Assembly: GCF_018130385.1 (NCBI RefSeq)
Contig: NZ_JAFCLU010000002.1
Location: 248,001-312,000 of the forward strand
Direction: 5' to 3'
Length of the DNA stretch: 64,000 nucleotides
Source: Bradyrhizobium sp. AUGA SZCCT0283
GTDB taxonomy: Bacteria > Pseudomonadota > Alphaproteobacteria > Rhizobiales > Xanthobacteraceae
Positions 24,188 through 33,449 of the stretch are shown piece by piece. Position 1 is the stretch's first letter; each line of letters begins with the position of its first letter. The notes under the pieces are model-generated. The model ran no database searches, was not told the origin of the DNA, and worked only from the letters and a program-made list of their open reading frames with translations. The translations under genes were made by a program, and so were the position numbers.

Positions 24188-24715
24188 ATGAAAAGCTTTC
24201 CGAAATTCGTCTGGCTCGCCGCCATCACGGCGCTGTTCGTCTCGTCAGGCGCAGGCGCGCAGAGCCGCGCAGCGTATGAGAGCATGGTCGCAGCGCACGC
24301 CGCCGCCAACAGCGTGCCGGAAGCGCTGGTGCACCGGGTGATCGTGCGCGAGAGCAAATATCATCCTGGTCTCGTCGGGCGCGGCGGCACCATCGGGCTG
24401 ATGCAGATCAAGCTGCCGACTGCGCGCGGCCTCGGCTACACCGGCGACGCCGCCGGCCTGCGCGATCCCGACACCAACCTCGCCTGGGGCGTCAAATATC
24501 TCGCCGGCGCCTACCGTGCCGCCAACGGCGATCACAGCCGTGCCATGCGTTATTATGCGAGCGGCTATTATTATGCTGCAAAGCGCCGGCGGCAGCGGCC
24601 CTTGGTGGCCGCGCCGGTGCTTGCGAGTGGCGGGCCGCCGAAAATCGTCGCCAAGCCGGCCGAAACGGCGAAAACAGCCGCCAACGCCAATGCGCTGCAG
24701 GTTCCCGCCCGATAG
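24188..24715 (+). CDS. Lytic transglycosylase (SLT domain)
   Basis: 175 aa. ATG 24188 begins a signal peptide (MKSFPKFVWLAAITALFVSSGAGAQS). Residues ~30-135 are a soluble-lytic-transglycosylase fold: the catalytic Glu is in VHRVIVRESKYHP, followed by GLMQIKLPTARGLGY and LAWGVKYLAGAYRAANGDHSRAMRYYASGYY, all classic SLT motifs. It cleaves the MurNAc-GlcNAc bond in periplasmic peptidoglycan. The short Ala/Lys tail is disordered. The size suits a stand-alone Slt or VirB1-like enzyme, but no secretion genes are near. Confidence 0.88.
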   Translation: MKSFPKFVWLAAITALFVSSGAGAQSRAAYESMVAAHAAANSVPEALVHRVIVRESKYHPGLVGRGGTIGLMQIKLPTARGLGYTGDAAGLRDPDTNLAWGVKYLAGAYRAANGDHSRAMRYYASGYYYAAKRRRQRPLVAAPVLASGGPPKIVAKPAETAKTAANANALQVPAR

Positions 24716-24788
24716 TCGTCATGCCGGGCATGACGGGGTGGTGGGGCGTCACTGTCCGTTGACACCCCCGCCCAACTGCCTACATTAG

Positions 24789-24905
24789 CCCTGTTCCGAG
24801 GGGTGCTCCGATGAGGAGCTGAGATACCGCAAGCTTGGGCAGTTCAGCCCGAGACCGCGGTGACCCTTTGAACCTGATCCGGGTCATGCCGGCGAAGGGA
24901 CAGGG
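24789..24905 (+). ncRNA. TPP riboswitch (THI element)
   Basis: The conserved core is clear: GGGGTGC (near 24799-24805), CTGAGATACC (24819-24828, pyrimidine pocket), then ACCCTTTGAACCTGATC and GGGTCATGCCGGCGAAGGGA (24863-24900, pyrophosphate arm). P1 is formed by CCCTGTTCC (24789-24797) and GGGACAGGG (24897-24905). The 3' strand of P1 ends at the base before the thiO ATG and contains the only ribosome-binding site, so thiamine pyrophosphate binding should block translation of thiO directly, with no terminator needed. It controls the thiOSGE-C operon. Confidence 0.95.
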
Positions 24906-25919
24906 ATGTACCAGAAGTCAGATCCGCGGGGGGATTCCCCCGTTTCCATCATCGGCGCGGGCATTGCCGGCGCATGGCAGGCGCTGCTGTTTGCACAGGC
25001 CGGCCATGCCGTCACGCTGTATGAGCGCAGTGACGCCGATATGACGCTTTCCACCAGCCGCTGGGCCGGCGGCATGCTCGCGCCTTATTGCGAGGCCGAG
25101 ACCTCCGAGCCCGTGATCGGCCGGCTCGGCATCCGCTCGCTCGATCTGTGGCGCGAGCTTTTTCCCAACACCCCGTTCAACGGTTCGCTGGTCGTGGCGC
25201 ATGCGCGCGACCGCGCCGATTTCGAGCGGTTTGCGAAACTGACCACCGGCCATGTCAGGCTCGACGCGCAGGGGTTAAGCGACCTCGAACCGTCGCTGGA
25301 TGGCCGTTTCCGCGACGGCCTGTTCTATGCCGACGAGGGCCATGTCGAGCCGCGAAAAGTGCTCCCCGAACTGCATGCCCGCATCGAAGCCGCCGGCGGC
25401 ACCGTCAAGTTCGACTGCGATGCGAAGGCGGAAGATCTCGACGGCATCGTGATCGACTGCCGCGGCTTGTCCGCGCGCGACGAGCAGCCTGAATTGCGCG
25501 GCGTCAAGGGCGAGATGATCATCGTCGAGACATCAGAGGTCGAACTGTCGCGACCGGTGCGGCTGATCCATCCGCGCTGGCCGCTCTACGTCATCCCGCG
25601 CGGCGACAACAAATTCATGCTGGGCGCGACTTCGATCGAGGCCGAGGACACCGGCGTCAGCGTGCGCTCGGCGCTGGAGCTGCTCGGCGCGGCCTACTCC
25701 GTGCATCCGGCTTTTGCCGAAGCGCGCATCGTCGAGTTCGGCTCGGGGCTTCGCCCGGCCTTCCCCGACAATCTGCCGCGGATCATGGTCGGCAAGAACA
25801 GGATCGCCGTGAACGGACTCTATCGCCACGGTTTTCTGCTGGCCCCCGCGCTGGCCGAGCTGACGCTTAACTATGTGCAGCGCGGCGCGATCGACAATGA
25901 GGTGATGCGATGCGTGTGA
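24906..25919 (+). CDS. thiO: Glycine oxidase ThiO (FAD)
   Basis: 337 aa. FAD-binding GAGIAGAWQALLFAQAGHAVTLYE at ~17-40 and the DAO fold (SRWAGGMLAPYCEAE; YVIPRGDNKFMLGATSIE; GLRPAFPDNLPRI; NGLYRHGFLLAPA). ThiO oxidises glycine to dehydroglycine, the imine needed for the thiazole ring, in the cytoplasm. First gene of the thiamine operon, starting directly at the foot of the riboswitch. Its 3' end overlaps thiS by ten bases, showing translational coupling. Confidence 0.93.
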   Translation: MYQKSDPRGDSPVSIIGAGIAGAWQALLFAQAGHAVTLYERSDADMTLSTSRWAGGMLAPYCEAETSEPVIGRLGIRSLDLWRELFPNTPFNGSLVVAHARDRADFERFAKLTTGHVRLDAQGLSDLEPSLDGRFRDGLFYADEGHVEPRKVLPELHARIEAAGGTVKFDCDAKAEDLDGIVIDCRGLSARDEQPELRGVKGEMIIVETSEVELSRPVRLIHPRWPLYVIPRGDNKFMLGATSIEAEDTGVSVRSALELLGAAYSVHPAFAEARIVEFGSGLRPAFPDNLPRIMVGKNRIAVNGLYRHGFLLAPALAELTLNYVQRGAIDNEVMRCV

Positions 25920-26107
25920 CCGTCAACGGGGAGCAGCGGGAGATCACCTCTGCCAGCGTCGACGCCCTGCTTAGCGAGCTCGAATACGAGGGCACGCATT
26001 TCGCGATCGCCGTGAATTACGACGTGCTGCCGAAAAGCCGCTGGGCCGAGACGGTGCTCAAAAGCGGCGACGAGATCGAGATCATCACGCCGCGGCAGGG
26101 AGGGTGA
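25910..26107 (+). CDS. thiS: Sulfur carrier protein ThiS
   Basis: 65 aa ubiquitin-like protein ending in the essential Gly-Gly (TPRQGG), which is adenylylated and thiocarboxylated to deliver sulfur to ThiG. Beta-grasp pattern MRVTVNGEQREI ... VAVNYDVLPKSRW ... LKSGDEIEIITPRQGG is typical. It overlaps the end of thiO and is followed by a repeat element before thiG. The ThiF/MoeB-type activating enzyme is not in the window. Confidence 0.93.
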   Translation: MRVTVNGEQREITSASVDALLSELEYEGTHFAIAVNYDVLPKSRWAETVLKSGDEIEIITPRQGG

Positions 26108-26131
26108 TGATGTTGGGCGCAAACTCTCTCC

Positions 26132-26284
26132 CCCCGTCGTCCCTGCGAACGCAGGGACCCATAGGCACCGGCGTTCGTAGTGAAGAAAAGTCTCTGCCAC
26201 CGTGCCCACAATTAAGATCACGCGGCCGCGATGAGCGCAATCGCGCTCACGCGAGGGGTCCCTGCGTTCGCAGGGACGACGGGG
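26132..26284. mobile_element. MITE-like element with 29-base perfect terminal inverted repeats
   Basis: The left end 26132-26160 (CCCCGTCGTCCCTGCG...) is the exact reverse complement of the right end 26256-26284 over 29 bases, and each arm is itself palindromic (CCCTGCGAACGCAGGG). 153 bases in total, no coding capacity of its own. It sits between thiS and thiG inside one operon. A decayed single arm lies at 30601-30625. No obvious target duplication seen. I cannot tell whether it moves; it could also act as an RNA hairpin affecting thiG expression. Confidence 0.6.
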
Positions 26285-26305
26285 AAAGAAGGGGATACTG
26301 ACACC

Positions 26306-27088
26306 ATGCTGAACTTCTACGGCAAAACCTTCTCCTCCCGCCTCCTGATCGGCAGCGCGCTCTATCCCTCGCCCGCGATCATGCAGGATGCGATCCGAGC
26401 TTCCGGCGCCAACATCGTCACGGTGTCGCTGCGGCGCGAATCCGCCGGCGGCAAGACCGGGGACGCGTTCTGGTCGCTGATCCGCGAGCTCGATGTGACG
26501 GTGCTGCCGAACACCGCCGGCTGCCGCAGCGTGCGCGAGGCGGTGACCACGGCAAAGCTGGCGCGCGAATTGTTCGGCACGCCCTGGATCAAGCTCGAAG
26601 TGATCGCCGACAACGACACGCTGCAGCCCGACGTGGTCGGCCTGGTCGAGGCCGCCGCCATCCTGATCAAGGACGGCTTTGAAGTGTTCCCCTATTGCAC
26701 CGAAGACCTTTCGGTCGCGATGCGGCTGGTCGATGCGGGCTGCAAGGTCGTGATGCCCTGGGCCGCGCCGATAGGAAGTGCAAAAGGCATCACCAACCGC
26801 GATGCGCTGAAGCTGATGCGCGAGCGCTTAGCCGATGTAACGCTGGTGGTCGACGCCGGCCTCGGCGCGCCATCGCATGCCGCCCACGCCCTCGAACTCG
26901 GCTACGACGCCGTGCTGCTCAACACCGCCGTTGCCAAGGCCGCCGACCCCATAGCTATGGCCAAGGCGTTCCGCCTCGGCGTCGAAGCCGGCCGCACTGC
27001 CTACGAGGCCGGGCTGATGGAAGCCCGCGACTTCGCCTCGCCCTCAACCCCTGTGATCGGGACACCGTTCTGGCATGCCGTATCCTGA
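26306..27088 (+). CDS. thiG: Thiazole synthase ThiG
   Basis: 260 aa. Starts at ATG 26306 ([22 protein letters not shown]); the frame extends to 26231 but that part is repeat-derived. (beta/alpha)8 enzyme that joins 1-deoxyxylulose 5-phosphate, dehydroglycine and ThiS-thiocarboxylate into the thiazole. Family landmarks: [22 protein letters not shown], the active-site Lys in [21 protein letters not shown] and the phosphate site [30 protein letters not shown]. Its stop overlaps thiE by 14 bases. Confidence 0.93.
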   Translation: MLNFYGKTFSSRLLIGSALYPSPAIMQDAIRASGANIVTVSLRRESAGGKTGDAFWSLIRELDVTVLPNTAGCRSVREAVTTAKLARELFGTPWIKLEVIADNDTLQPDVVGLVEAAAILIKDGFEVFPYCTEDLSVAMRLVDAGCKVVMPWAAPIGSAKGITNRDALKLMRERLADVTLVVDAGLGAPSHAAHALELGYDAVLLNTAVAKAADPIAMAKAFRLGVEAGRTAYEAGLMEARDFASPSTPVIGTPFWHAVS

Positions 27089-27683
27089 TAAATTCTATCC
27101 CGTCGTTCACAACGTCGCCTGGGTGACGCGGCTGGCGCTGCTCGGCGCCGGCACCATCCAGTTGCGCGCCAAGGACCTCAATGAGTCAGAGGCGCTGCAG
27201 ATCGTGACCGACGCGCTGGAGGCCATCAAGGGCACGGATGCCAAACTCGTGGTCAACGATTACTGGCGCGCGGCGATCGTCGCCGGCGCAAAACATCTGC
27301 ATCTCGGCCAGGAAGACCTCGCCGATGCCGACCTCGGCGAAATCCGCAAAGCGGGATTGACGCTCGGCGTCTCCACCCATGACGACGAGGAACTGGCGAC
27401 CGCCCTGCGCGCCAAACCGGACTACATCGCGCTCGGTCCGATTTTTCCGACCACGCTGAAATCGATGCGCTTCGCGCCGCAGGGCATTCCAAAGATCACC
27501 GAGTGGAAAAAGCGCATCGGCGACATCCCGCTGGTCGCGATCGGCGGCATCAAGTTCGAACAGGCGGCCGAAATTTTTGCAGCCGGCGCCGACTCCATCG
27601 CCGTCGTCAGCGATGTCACGCAGAACGCCGACCCCGACGCGCGGGTGCGGCAATGGCTCGGCCACAGCGCGGAGGCCGCGTGA
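27075..27683 (+). CDS. thiE: Thiamine phosphate synthase ThiE
   Basis: 202 aa. TIM-barrel enzyme that joins the pyrimidine diphosphate and thiazole phosphate. Visible: [17 protein letters not shown] (pyrophosphate loop), [51 protein letters not shown] and [30 protein letters not shown]. It overlaps thiG by 14 bases and is followed by a family-A palindrome and then thiC. No thiD gene (pyrimidine kinase) is present in the window. Confidence 0.93.
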   Translation: MPYPDKFYPVVHNVAWVTRLALLGAGTIQLRAKDLNESEALQIVTDALEAIKGTDAKLVVNDYWRAAIVAGAKHLHLGQEDLADADLGEIRKAGLTLGVSTHDDEELATALRAKPDYIALGPIFPTTLKSMRFAPQGIPKITEWKKRIGDIPLVAIGGIKFEQAAEIFAAGADSIAVVSDVTQNADPDARVRQWLGHSAEAA

Positions 27684-29726
<2,043 letters not shown>

Positions 29727-29751
29727 GGCAGACGCATTCACCTAGACCGCA

Positions 29752-30150
29752 ATGACCCACGATCTGACGGGTGTCTGGGACGGCACCTTCGTTCAGCCGC
29801 AGGTTGGAATGGTCACGTTTCTGGCGACGCTCATCGAGTCCGGTGGCGCGCTTGCAGGGAACGTGACCGAACCCTGCATCACGCCCGGTTGCCCGATGAG
29901 CACTCACAACGCTTCGATTGCCGGTGATCGGTCCGGCAGCGCGGTCTCGTTCGTCAAACGTTACGAGCCGCCCGGCTACGGCTATGACACGGTCTTTTAT
30001 AGAGGCGTGGTCAACGCCGAGGCGACGGAAATCGATGGCCGCTGGAGCGTGCCCGGCACGACGGCCTCCGGAACGTTTCTGATGGTGCGTTCGAGCAAGC
30101 CTGCAGAAGCGGTTGCAGCGGAAGAACGGACCAAGGAGCCGGCGCGGTAG
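29752..30150 (+). CDS. Small hypothetical protein, beta-rich
   Basis: 132 aa. No signal peptide or membrane span. The sequence reads as alternating strands with a calycin/lipocalin-like rhythm: LTGVWDGTFVQPQVGMVTFLATLIESGGALAGNVTEP at the N-terminus and later VNAEATEIDGRWSVPGTTASGTFLMVRSS. Similar TGxWxGxF ... GxW...GTF proteins are common conserved hypotheticals in rhizobia; function unknown. It starts 25 bases after thiC with a weak ribosome-binding site. It lies between thiC and the thiC relic, so it may have arrived with the event that left the relic. Confidence 0.65.
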   Translation: MTHDLTGVWDGTFVQPQVGMVTFLATLIESGGALAGNVTEPCITPGCPMSTHNASIAGDRSGSAVSFVKRYEPPGYGYDTVFYRGVVNAEATEIDGRWSVPGTTASGTFLMVRSSKPAEAVAAEERTKEPAR

Positions 30151-30152
30151 CG

Positions 30153-30325
30153 TGTGGCCGGGATGCGCAGAGCGGCGACGCTGAGCGATCCTGCTGGCAT
30201 CGGAATGTCGGTAAGCGGCCCATCGAAGGCGGCGGCATGGCGGCGATGAGCGCCAAGTTCAAGGAGATGAGGTCGAGCGTGTATCTGGATACGAAGCAGG
30301 TAAAGCAGGGCAATCGGGTGTTGTG
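30153..30325 (+). pseudogene. Relic of a thiC 3' end
   Basis: The bases match the last ~150 bases of thiC (29573-29726) along their whole length, including the endings GCAATCGGGTGTTGT plus stop. In translation: ATLSDPAGIGMSVSG, one missing base, then IEGGGMAAMSAKFKEM and SSVYLDTKQVKQGNRVL, against thi[32 protein letters not shown]...[17 protein letters not shown]. Many amino-acid differences and a frameshift show it is not a recent copy. No start codon or upstream part survives. Confidence 0.85.
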
Positions 30326-30440
30326 AGAGACTGCTAAGACGCACTGCAAGCCGACCGCGCACCTTCATGCGGATGGTTAGAATCTACTCACCTTCACGAC
30401 ACCGATGGGAGCGCGCTCCAGCGTAGCCGCTAAATAGCAA

Positions 30441-30513
30441 GCGTAGCCCGGATGAGCGCAGCGACATCCGGGGTCAAACCGTCCCGCATATCGCTACGCT
30501 CATGCGGGCTACG
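30441..30513. repeat. Family-C palindromic repeat, copy 1
   Basis: GCGTAGCCCGGATGAGCGCAGCGACATCCGGG on the left and its mirror CGCTCATGCGGGCTACG on the right. Other copies lie at 31214, 33191 (partial) and 60294. Confidence 0.8.
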
Positions 30514-30720
30514 GCTCTGAGCTGGCTGCGTCGCTCCCCGCGCACAAATCTCGATACGTGCCCGCTACGGATCCCATCAACAACGAAGCGCGGTGCTATG
30601 GCCCCCTGCGTTCGCAGCGACGACTAGAAACTGCAAGGTCGCGCCGACACATCTATCTGCCTGCTGTCGGGCATATACTTCAGGGTGTGGCAAACCGCCG
30701 CCAAAACCTTTCCGTGCCTT

Positions 30721-30736
30721 TTAACCTTTCATTAAC
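30721..30736. promoter_or_regulatory. Perfect CtrA-binding box
   Basis: TTAACCTTTCATTAAC equals the CtrA consensus TTAA-N7-TTAAC exactly. It lies 94 bases upstream of the Fis-type gene start at 30830, where CtrA could act as activator or repressor. Confidence 0.7.
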
Positions 30737-30829
30737 CAAACGCGCCCACCCTCCCTCTGCGGCAGGGGGCCGTTGATTCCTGATGTTTCTGCTCCGCGTT
30801 TCGGAGCAAGCGTCGATCGGGAGGTGTTG

Positions 30830-31114
30830 ATGCCCCAAGAGTATCTTGGTGACGTGTACCTTGGCGCGGACTGTGTTCCCGTGCCCGAGATTCCGCTGTC
30901 GGATTCTCAAGCCCTTTCACCCCACCAGATCGTGCCGATGCTGATCGGCTCCACGGTCGAGGCGATCGAGCGCGAACTCGTGCTGCAGACGCTGGCGCGC
31001 TGCCACGGCAATCGCACCCACGCCGCGCGCGTGCTGGGACTTTCGGTGCGCACGATGCGGAACAAGATCCGGCAGTATGCGACTGACGGCGTCGACATTC
31101 CCGCGCACAGCTAG
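30830..31114 (+). CDS. Fis-type helix-turn-helix protein
   Basis: 94 aa. ATG 30830 is preceded by CGGGAGGTGTTG; the frame goes back to 30773 without a better site. The C-terminal half is a Fis/NtrC-type HTH_8 domain: IERELVLQTLARCHGNRTHAARVLGLSVRTMRNKIRQYATDG (residues ~45-88), closely like the DNA-binding end of NtrC-family activators, but with no receiver or ATPase domain. The N-terminus (MPQEYLGDVYLGADCVPVPEIPLSD) is unrecognised. Probably a small DNA-binding regulator. A perfect CtrA box upstream suggests cell-cycle or motility control; targets unknown. Confidence 0.82.
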   Translation: MPQEYLGDVYLGADCVPVPEIPLSDSQALSPHQIVPMLIGSTVEAIERELVLQTLARCHGNRTHAARVLGLSVRTMRNKIRQYATDGVDIPAHS

Positions 31115-31213
31115 GTCGAGCACGTTTCGCGGTCACTTGGGTTGCGCGTTCGCGCAAGCCATCGGCTTTGCTTGCGCTGGCGCGGCTGCGGCACCATCAA
31201 CTCAACGAAGCAA

Positions 31214-31249
31214 GCGTAGCCCGGATGAGCGCAGCGACATCCGGGACTA
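31214..31249. repeat. Family-C repeat, copy 2
   Basis: GCGTAGCCCGGATGAGCGCAGCGACATCCGGGACTA, the first ~32 bases identical to copy 1 at 30441; the mirror half is missing. Confidence 0.8.
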
Positions 31250-31318
31250 TGTCGAGAAAATCTCCCGCTACGAATGGCTGAAATGGTGACGAGCCAGTTG
31301 TCGACAACCAGCACATAG

Positions 31319-31344
31319 GGCGGATTAGCGAAGCGTAATCCGCC
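31319..31344. repeat. Family-D palindrome
   Basis: GGCGGATTAGCGAAGCGTAATCCGCC: GGCGGATTA pairs with TAATCCGCC around GCGAAGCG, itself partly palindromic. A half-like sequence (GGCGGGTTACGCGGAG) follows at about 31364. Confidence 0.7.
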
Positions 31345-31503
31345 GTTGTCGCGCAATAAAAATGGCGGGTTACGCGGAGCCTGTCATCGGGCGCGCATTC
31401 GCGCGACCCGCTGGCTGAGCCATCCTACAAATTCCAGCGCTTGAGCAAAGCTCTTTCCCGCGCCTATTCTCTGGCGCAGCAGCAAGCGTAAGTGAGGTTC
31501 GAG

Positions 31504-31962
31504 ATGGCCGGAACGGATACTTTCATTTTTCGGGCGGCGCTCCAGGGCAGCGCGTCGATCTATCGGGACATCGAACTCGACCCTGCAAAGTCGCTGTACG
31601 TGCTGGCCGAAGCCATCGTCTCCTCGTTCAATTTCGATTTCGATCACGCCTTCGGCTTCTATACCGGGCTCACTCTCGCCAAGATGCATAAGACATTTCC
31701 CAAATACGAGCTGTTCGCGGATATGGGCGATGCCGCTCCAGGGGTGCTCGGCGTCAAGAAGACCAGAATATCGCAGGCTTTCCCGGAAGTCGGGCACACA
31801 ATGCTGTTTCTGTTCGACTATGGCGACGATTGGCTGTTCCGGGTCACCCTGCGCACAACCGGAAACAAGAGCGCCAAGGCCCGGTACCCGCGCATCGTTG
31901 CAACGCGTGGCGAGGCTCCTGAGCAATACCCTGCCGATGATGACGACCCGGACGAGCTTTAG
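31504..31962 (+). CDS. Plasmid pRiA4b ORF-3 family protein
   Basis: 152 aa. ATG 31504 has GAGGTTCGAG before it (a GTG at 31492 is also open). The fold is recognisable from FIFRAALQGSASIYRDIELDPAKSLYVLAEAIVSSFNFDFDHAFGF and the later GHTMLFLFDYGDDWLFRVTL, the hallmark FxYDxGDxWxhxV motif of pRiA4b ORF-3 / IS1096 TnpR-like proteins. The family is carried by plasmids and insertion elements as well as chromosomes; its function is unknown. No transposase gene is near. The tail is acidic (DDDDPDEL). It stands alone in a repeat-rich region. Confidence 0.8.
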   Translation: MAGTDTFIFRAALQGSASIYRDIELDPAKSLYVLAEAIVSSFNFDFDHAFGFYTGLTLAKMHKTFPKYELFADMGDAAPGVLGVKKTRISQAFPEVGHTMLFLFDYGDDWLFRVTLRTTGNKSAKARYPRIVATRGEAPEQYPADDDDPDEL

Positions 31963-32132
31963 GATCAATCCCCTCACGGGCGAAAAAATATGATTTGAAA
32001 AACAGCGAAATCGCAGGATGGGTCATCGACGCGTCCGCCGTGACTCCAGGCCCGAGGCGGAACGCAACCCACGCTTGGCAACCGGAAAGATGATGGGTTT
32101 CGCTTCGCTCTACCCATCCTACCCCTCGCCGC

Positions 32133-32357
32133 CTATTCCTCGAACATCTCCTTGAACAGCCGCTTCGCCCGCTCCAATCCTTCATCCGTGAAAACCACTG
32201 ACTTCACCTTGCCGACGGGATCGTCGATCATCCCTTTTTCGTGCAGGCGGCCGAGCACGTCCCAGTCAAAGCCTTTCCATGCCCGGTAGCCGTGGTGCAG
32301 GGTCAAATAGAGCAGAGCCAATGCCGTGTCGTCGATCTTGTCCTTGTTGATGGTCAT
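32133..32357 (-). CDS. DUF6429 family small protein
   Basis: 74 aa. ATG 32357 preceded by GAGGTTCACG; the frame to 32495 is repeat-derived. The sequence KIDDTALALLYLTLHH, RAWKGFDWDVLGRLHEKGMI, DPVGKVKSVVFTDEGLERAKRLFKEMF fits the DUF6429 pattern: a small winged-helix-like protein with 'GL..A..LF' C-terminal helix. Function unknown. Flanked on both sides by gene-free repeat DNA. Confidence 0.8.
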   Translation of the reverse strand: MTINKDKIDDTALALLYLTLHHGYRAWKGFDWDVLGRLHEKGMIDDPVGKVKSVVFTDEGLERAKRLFKEMFEE

Positions 32358-32452
32358 CGTGAACCTCTTATCACGTGATGTTCGCGGCATCCTATTCCGG
32401 CGTGCGCGAGAGGCAATGGTGTGGCGCGGTCCGATGCCGACAAGGCTTCGCA

Positions 32453-32572
32453 GGGTGGGCAAAGGCGCAATTGCGCCATGCCCACCATTTGGCACCGTGT
32501 CGCGATGGTGGGCACGCTTCCGCCTTCGCTCTTCGAGCTACGGCGAGACAAGTTCGCTTTGCCCACCCTACG
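32453..32572. repeat. Family-H inverted repeats
   Basis: Two hairpins: GTGGGC-AAAGGCGCAATTGCGCCA-TGCCCAC (32455-32485; the centre GGCGCAATTGCGCC is a perfect palindrome) and GTGGGCA ... TGCCCAC from about 32507 to 32567. All four arms share GTGGGCA or its complement. Confidence 0.7.
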
Positions 32573-32835
32573 CGCCCGCGCGCTGCGGGCTGATTTGCTT
32601 GCCGCACAAGCGCAAATCCTGTGCACGGTCTGCGACCAATTGGCACGACGGGCAAATCACCCAAAACCTGTCCAGCCCTTCGCGCAAAAATATTCCGCTT
32701 AACGCGCAGGCCAAATCAGCCGCATAACTCCGCCGTCTCACCCGATGAGAGGGGCGGCTCGCGATCGTCACGAACGCGCGGTGGGATGCGGTGGACGCAA
32801 GAGCTGCGACTGACGTGTGTGGCTCGAGCGTACGG

Positions 32836-33090
32836 TGAAGTCGTGTGGTCCTGATGTCGCGGTGCTGGCATTAAGTTCGCGGGAGGCCAAGCTTCTCGCG
32901 GGTGACGGTGGCAAAAGAGCCGTTCGCCGGGGAGAGCACGAAGTAAGCCGTAAAGCCACTGCGCAGGGAAGGCCGGGATGCTCCGCCTGTACCTGTACGC
33001 TCGTGTGCGCGTTCCTTGTGCGCAATTGCACACGAGACCGCGGGTGCAGCGTGCACCCGGTCTTCCCTGCGCCCTCTGTTCTCCAGGAGG
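32836..33090. repeat. Large dispersed repeat with multi-stem structure
   Basis: From GAAGTCGTGTGGTCCTGATG through GGGGAGAGCACGAAGTAAGC to the CTGCGCCCTC end, this sequence is one I recognise as a common intergenic element of Bradyrhizobium/Rhodopseudomonas genomes (from memory, not searched). A 17-base arm GCGCAGGGAAGGCCGGG (32961-32977) pairs with 33056-33072 with one mismatch, enclosing two more stems: TCGTGTGC/GCACACGA (33001-33008, 33028-33035) and CGGGTGC/GCACCCG near 33041-33059. It could be a structured RNA or a DNA element. Confidence 0.6.
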
Positions 33091-33152
33091 GACAAACGAA
33101 GATGCAAACCTCGGGCGATCAGCGTCGCGAGCATGCGCAGGCTTGTTCAGCC

Positions 33153-33177
33153 GTCATTGCGAGTGGCTCGCAATGAC
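33153..33177. repeat. Minimal family-A palindrome
   Basis: GTCATTGCGAG-TGG-CTCGCAATGAC: the two outer arms of family A joined directly by three bases, an 11-base perfect stem. The longer copies have ~60-85 bases between these arms. Confidence 0.8.
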
Positions 33178-33190
33178 GAGCAGAAAGTTT

Positions 33191-33213
33191 GTAGCCCGGA
33201 TGAGCCGCGGGGG
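33191..33213. repeat. Family-C repeat, partial copy
   Basis: GTAGCCCGGATGAGCCGCGGGGG matches the first ~15 bases of the family-C repeat and then diverges. Confidence 0.55.
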
Positions 33214-33449
33214 ACGTCGGTCAACGGGCCCAAACCGCCCCTCCCGAAAGCCGCGGGCGAAGGAGAACAATCGGGCATCCCAATGGCTCTATTTAAAATG
33301 CAAATGACTGTGCACAGCGCGATTATTTTTTTGCTTACCCGTTCTGATTGAAATGCGGATGACTTAATTTCGACGTACGATCGGCCAAGGAATAGCTGGC
33401 ATCGCGGCGTCGCCAACGAGATAAAAAACATGGCGGGGGAAGGGAAAAC

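Larger units (their letters stand above)
30326..30829. other. 504-base gap with repeats and the Fis-gene promoter
   Basis: No gene is seen. It holds a family-C palindrome (30441-30513), a decayed arm of the MITE-like element (30601-30625, CCCTGCGTTCGCAG), and from about 30720 the promoter region of the Fis-type gene with its CtrA box. Confidence 0.6.
31115..31503. other. 389-base gap with repeats
   Basis: No gene is seen. It contains family-C copy 2 (31214-31249) and the family-D palindrome (31319-31344), then a GC-rich stretch without features up to the pRiA4b ORF-3 gene. Confidence 0.6.
32358..33449. other. 1.1-kb gene-free, repeat-dense stretch
   Basis: None of the open frames here has a leader, family motif or ribosome-binding site; several are six-frame shadows over palindromes. 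It contains the family-H inverted repeats (32453-32572), a large dispersed element (32836-33090), the minimal family-A palindrome (33153-33177) and a partial family-C copy (33191-33213). From 33280 on the sequence becomes AT-richer (TTATTTTTTTGC), likely the promoter region of the SPFH gene. Confidence 0.6.

Noticed and set aside
31504..31962. Reading the pRiA4b ORF-3 gene as part of an insertion sequence
   Set aside because: No transposase gene or matching terminal repeats flank it; the family also occurs as single chromosomal genes.
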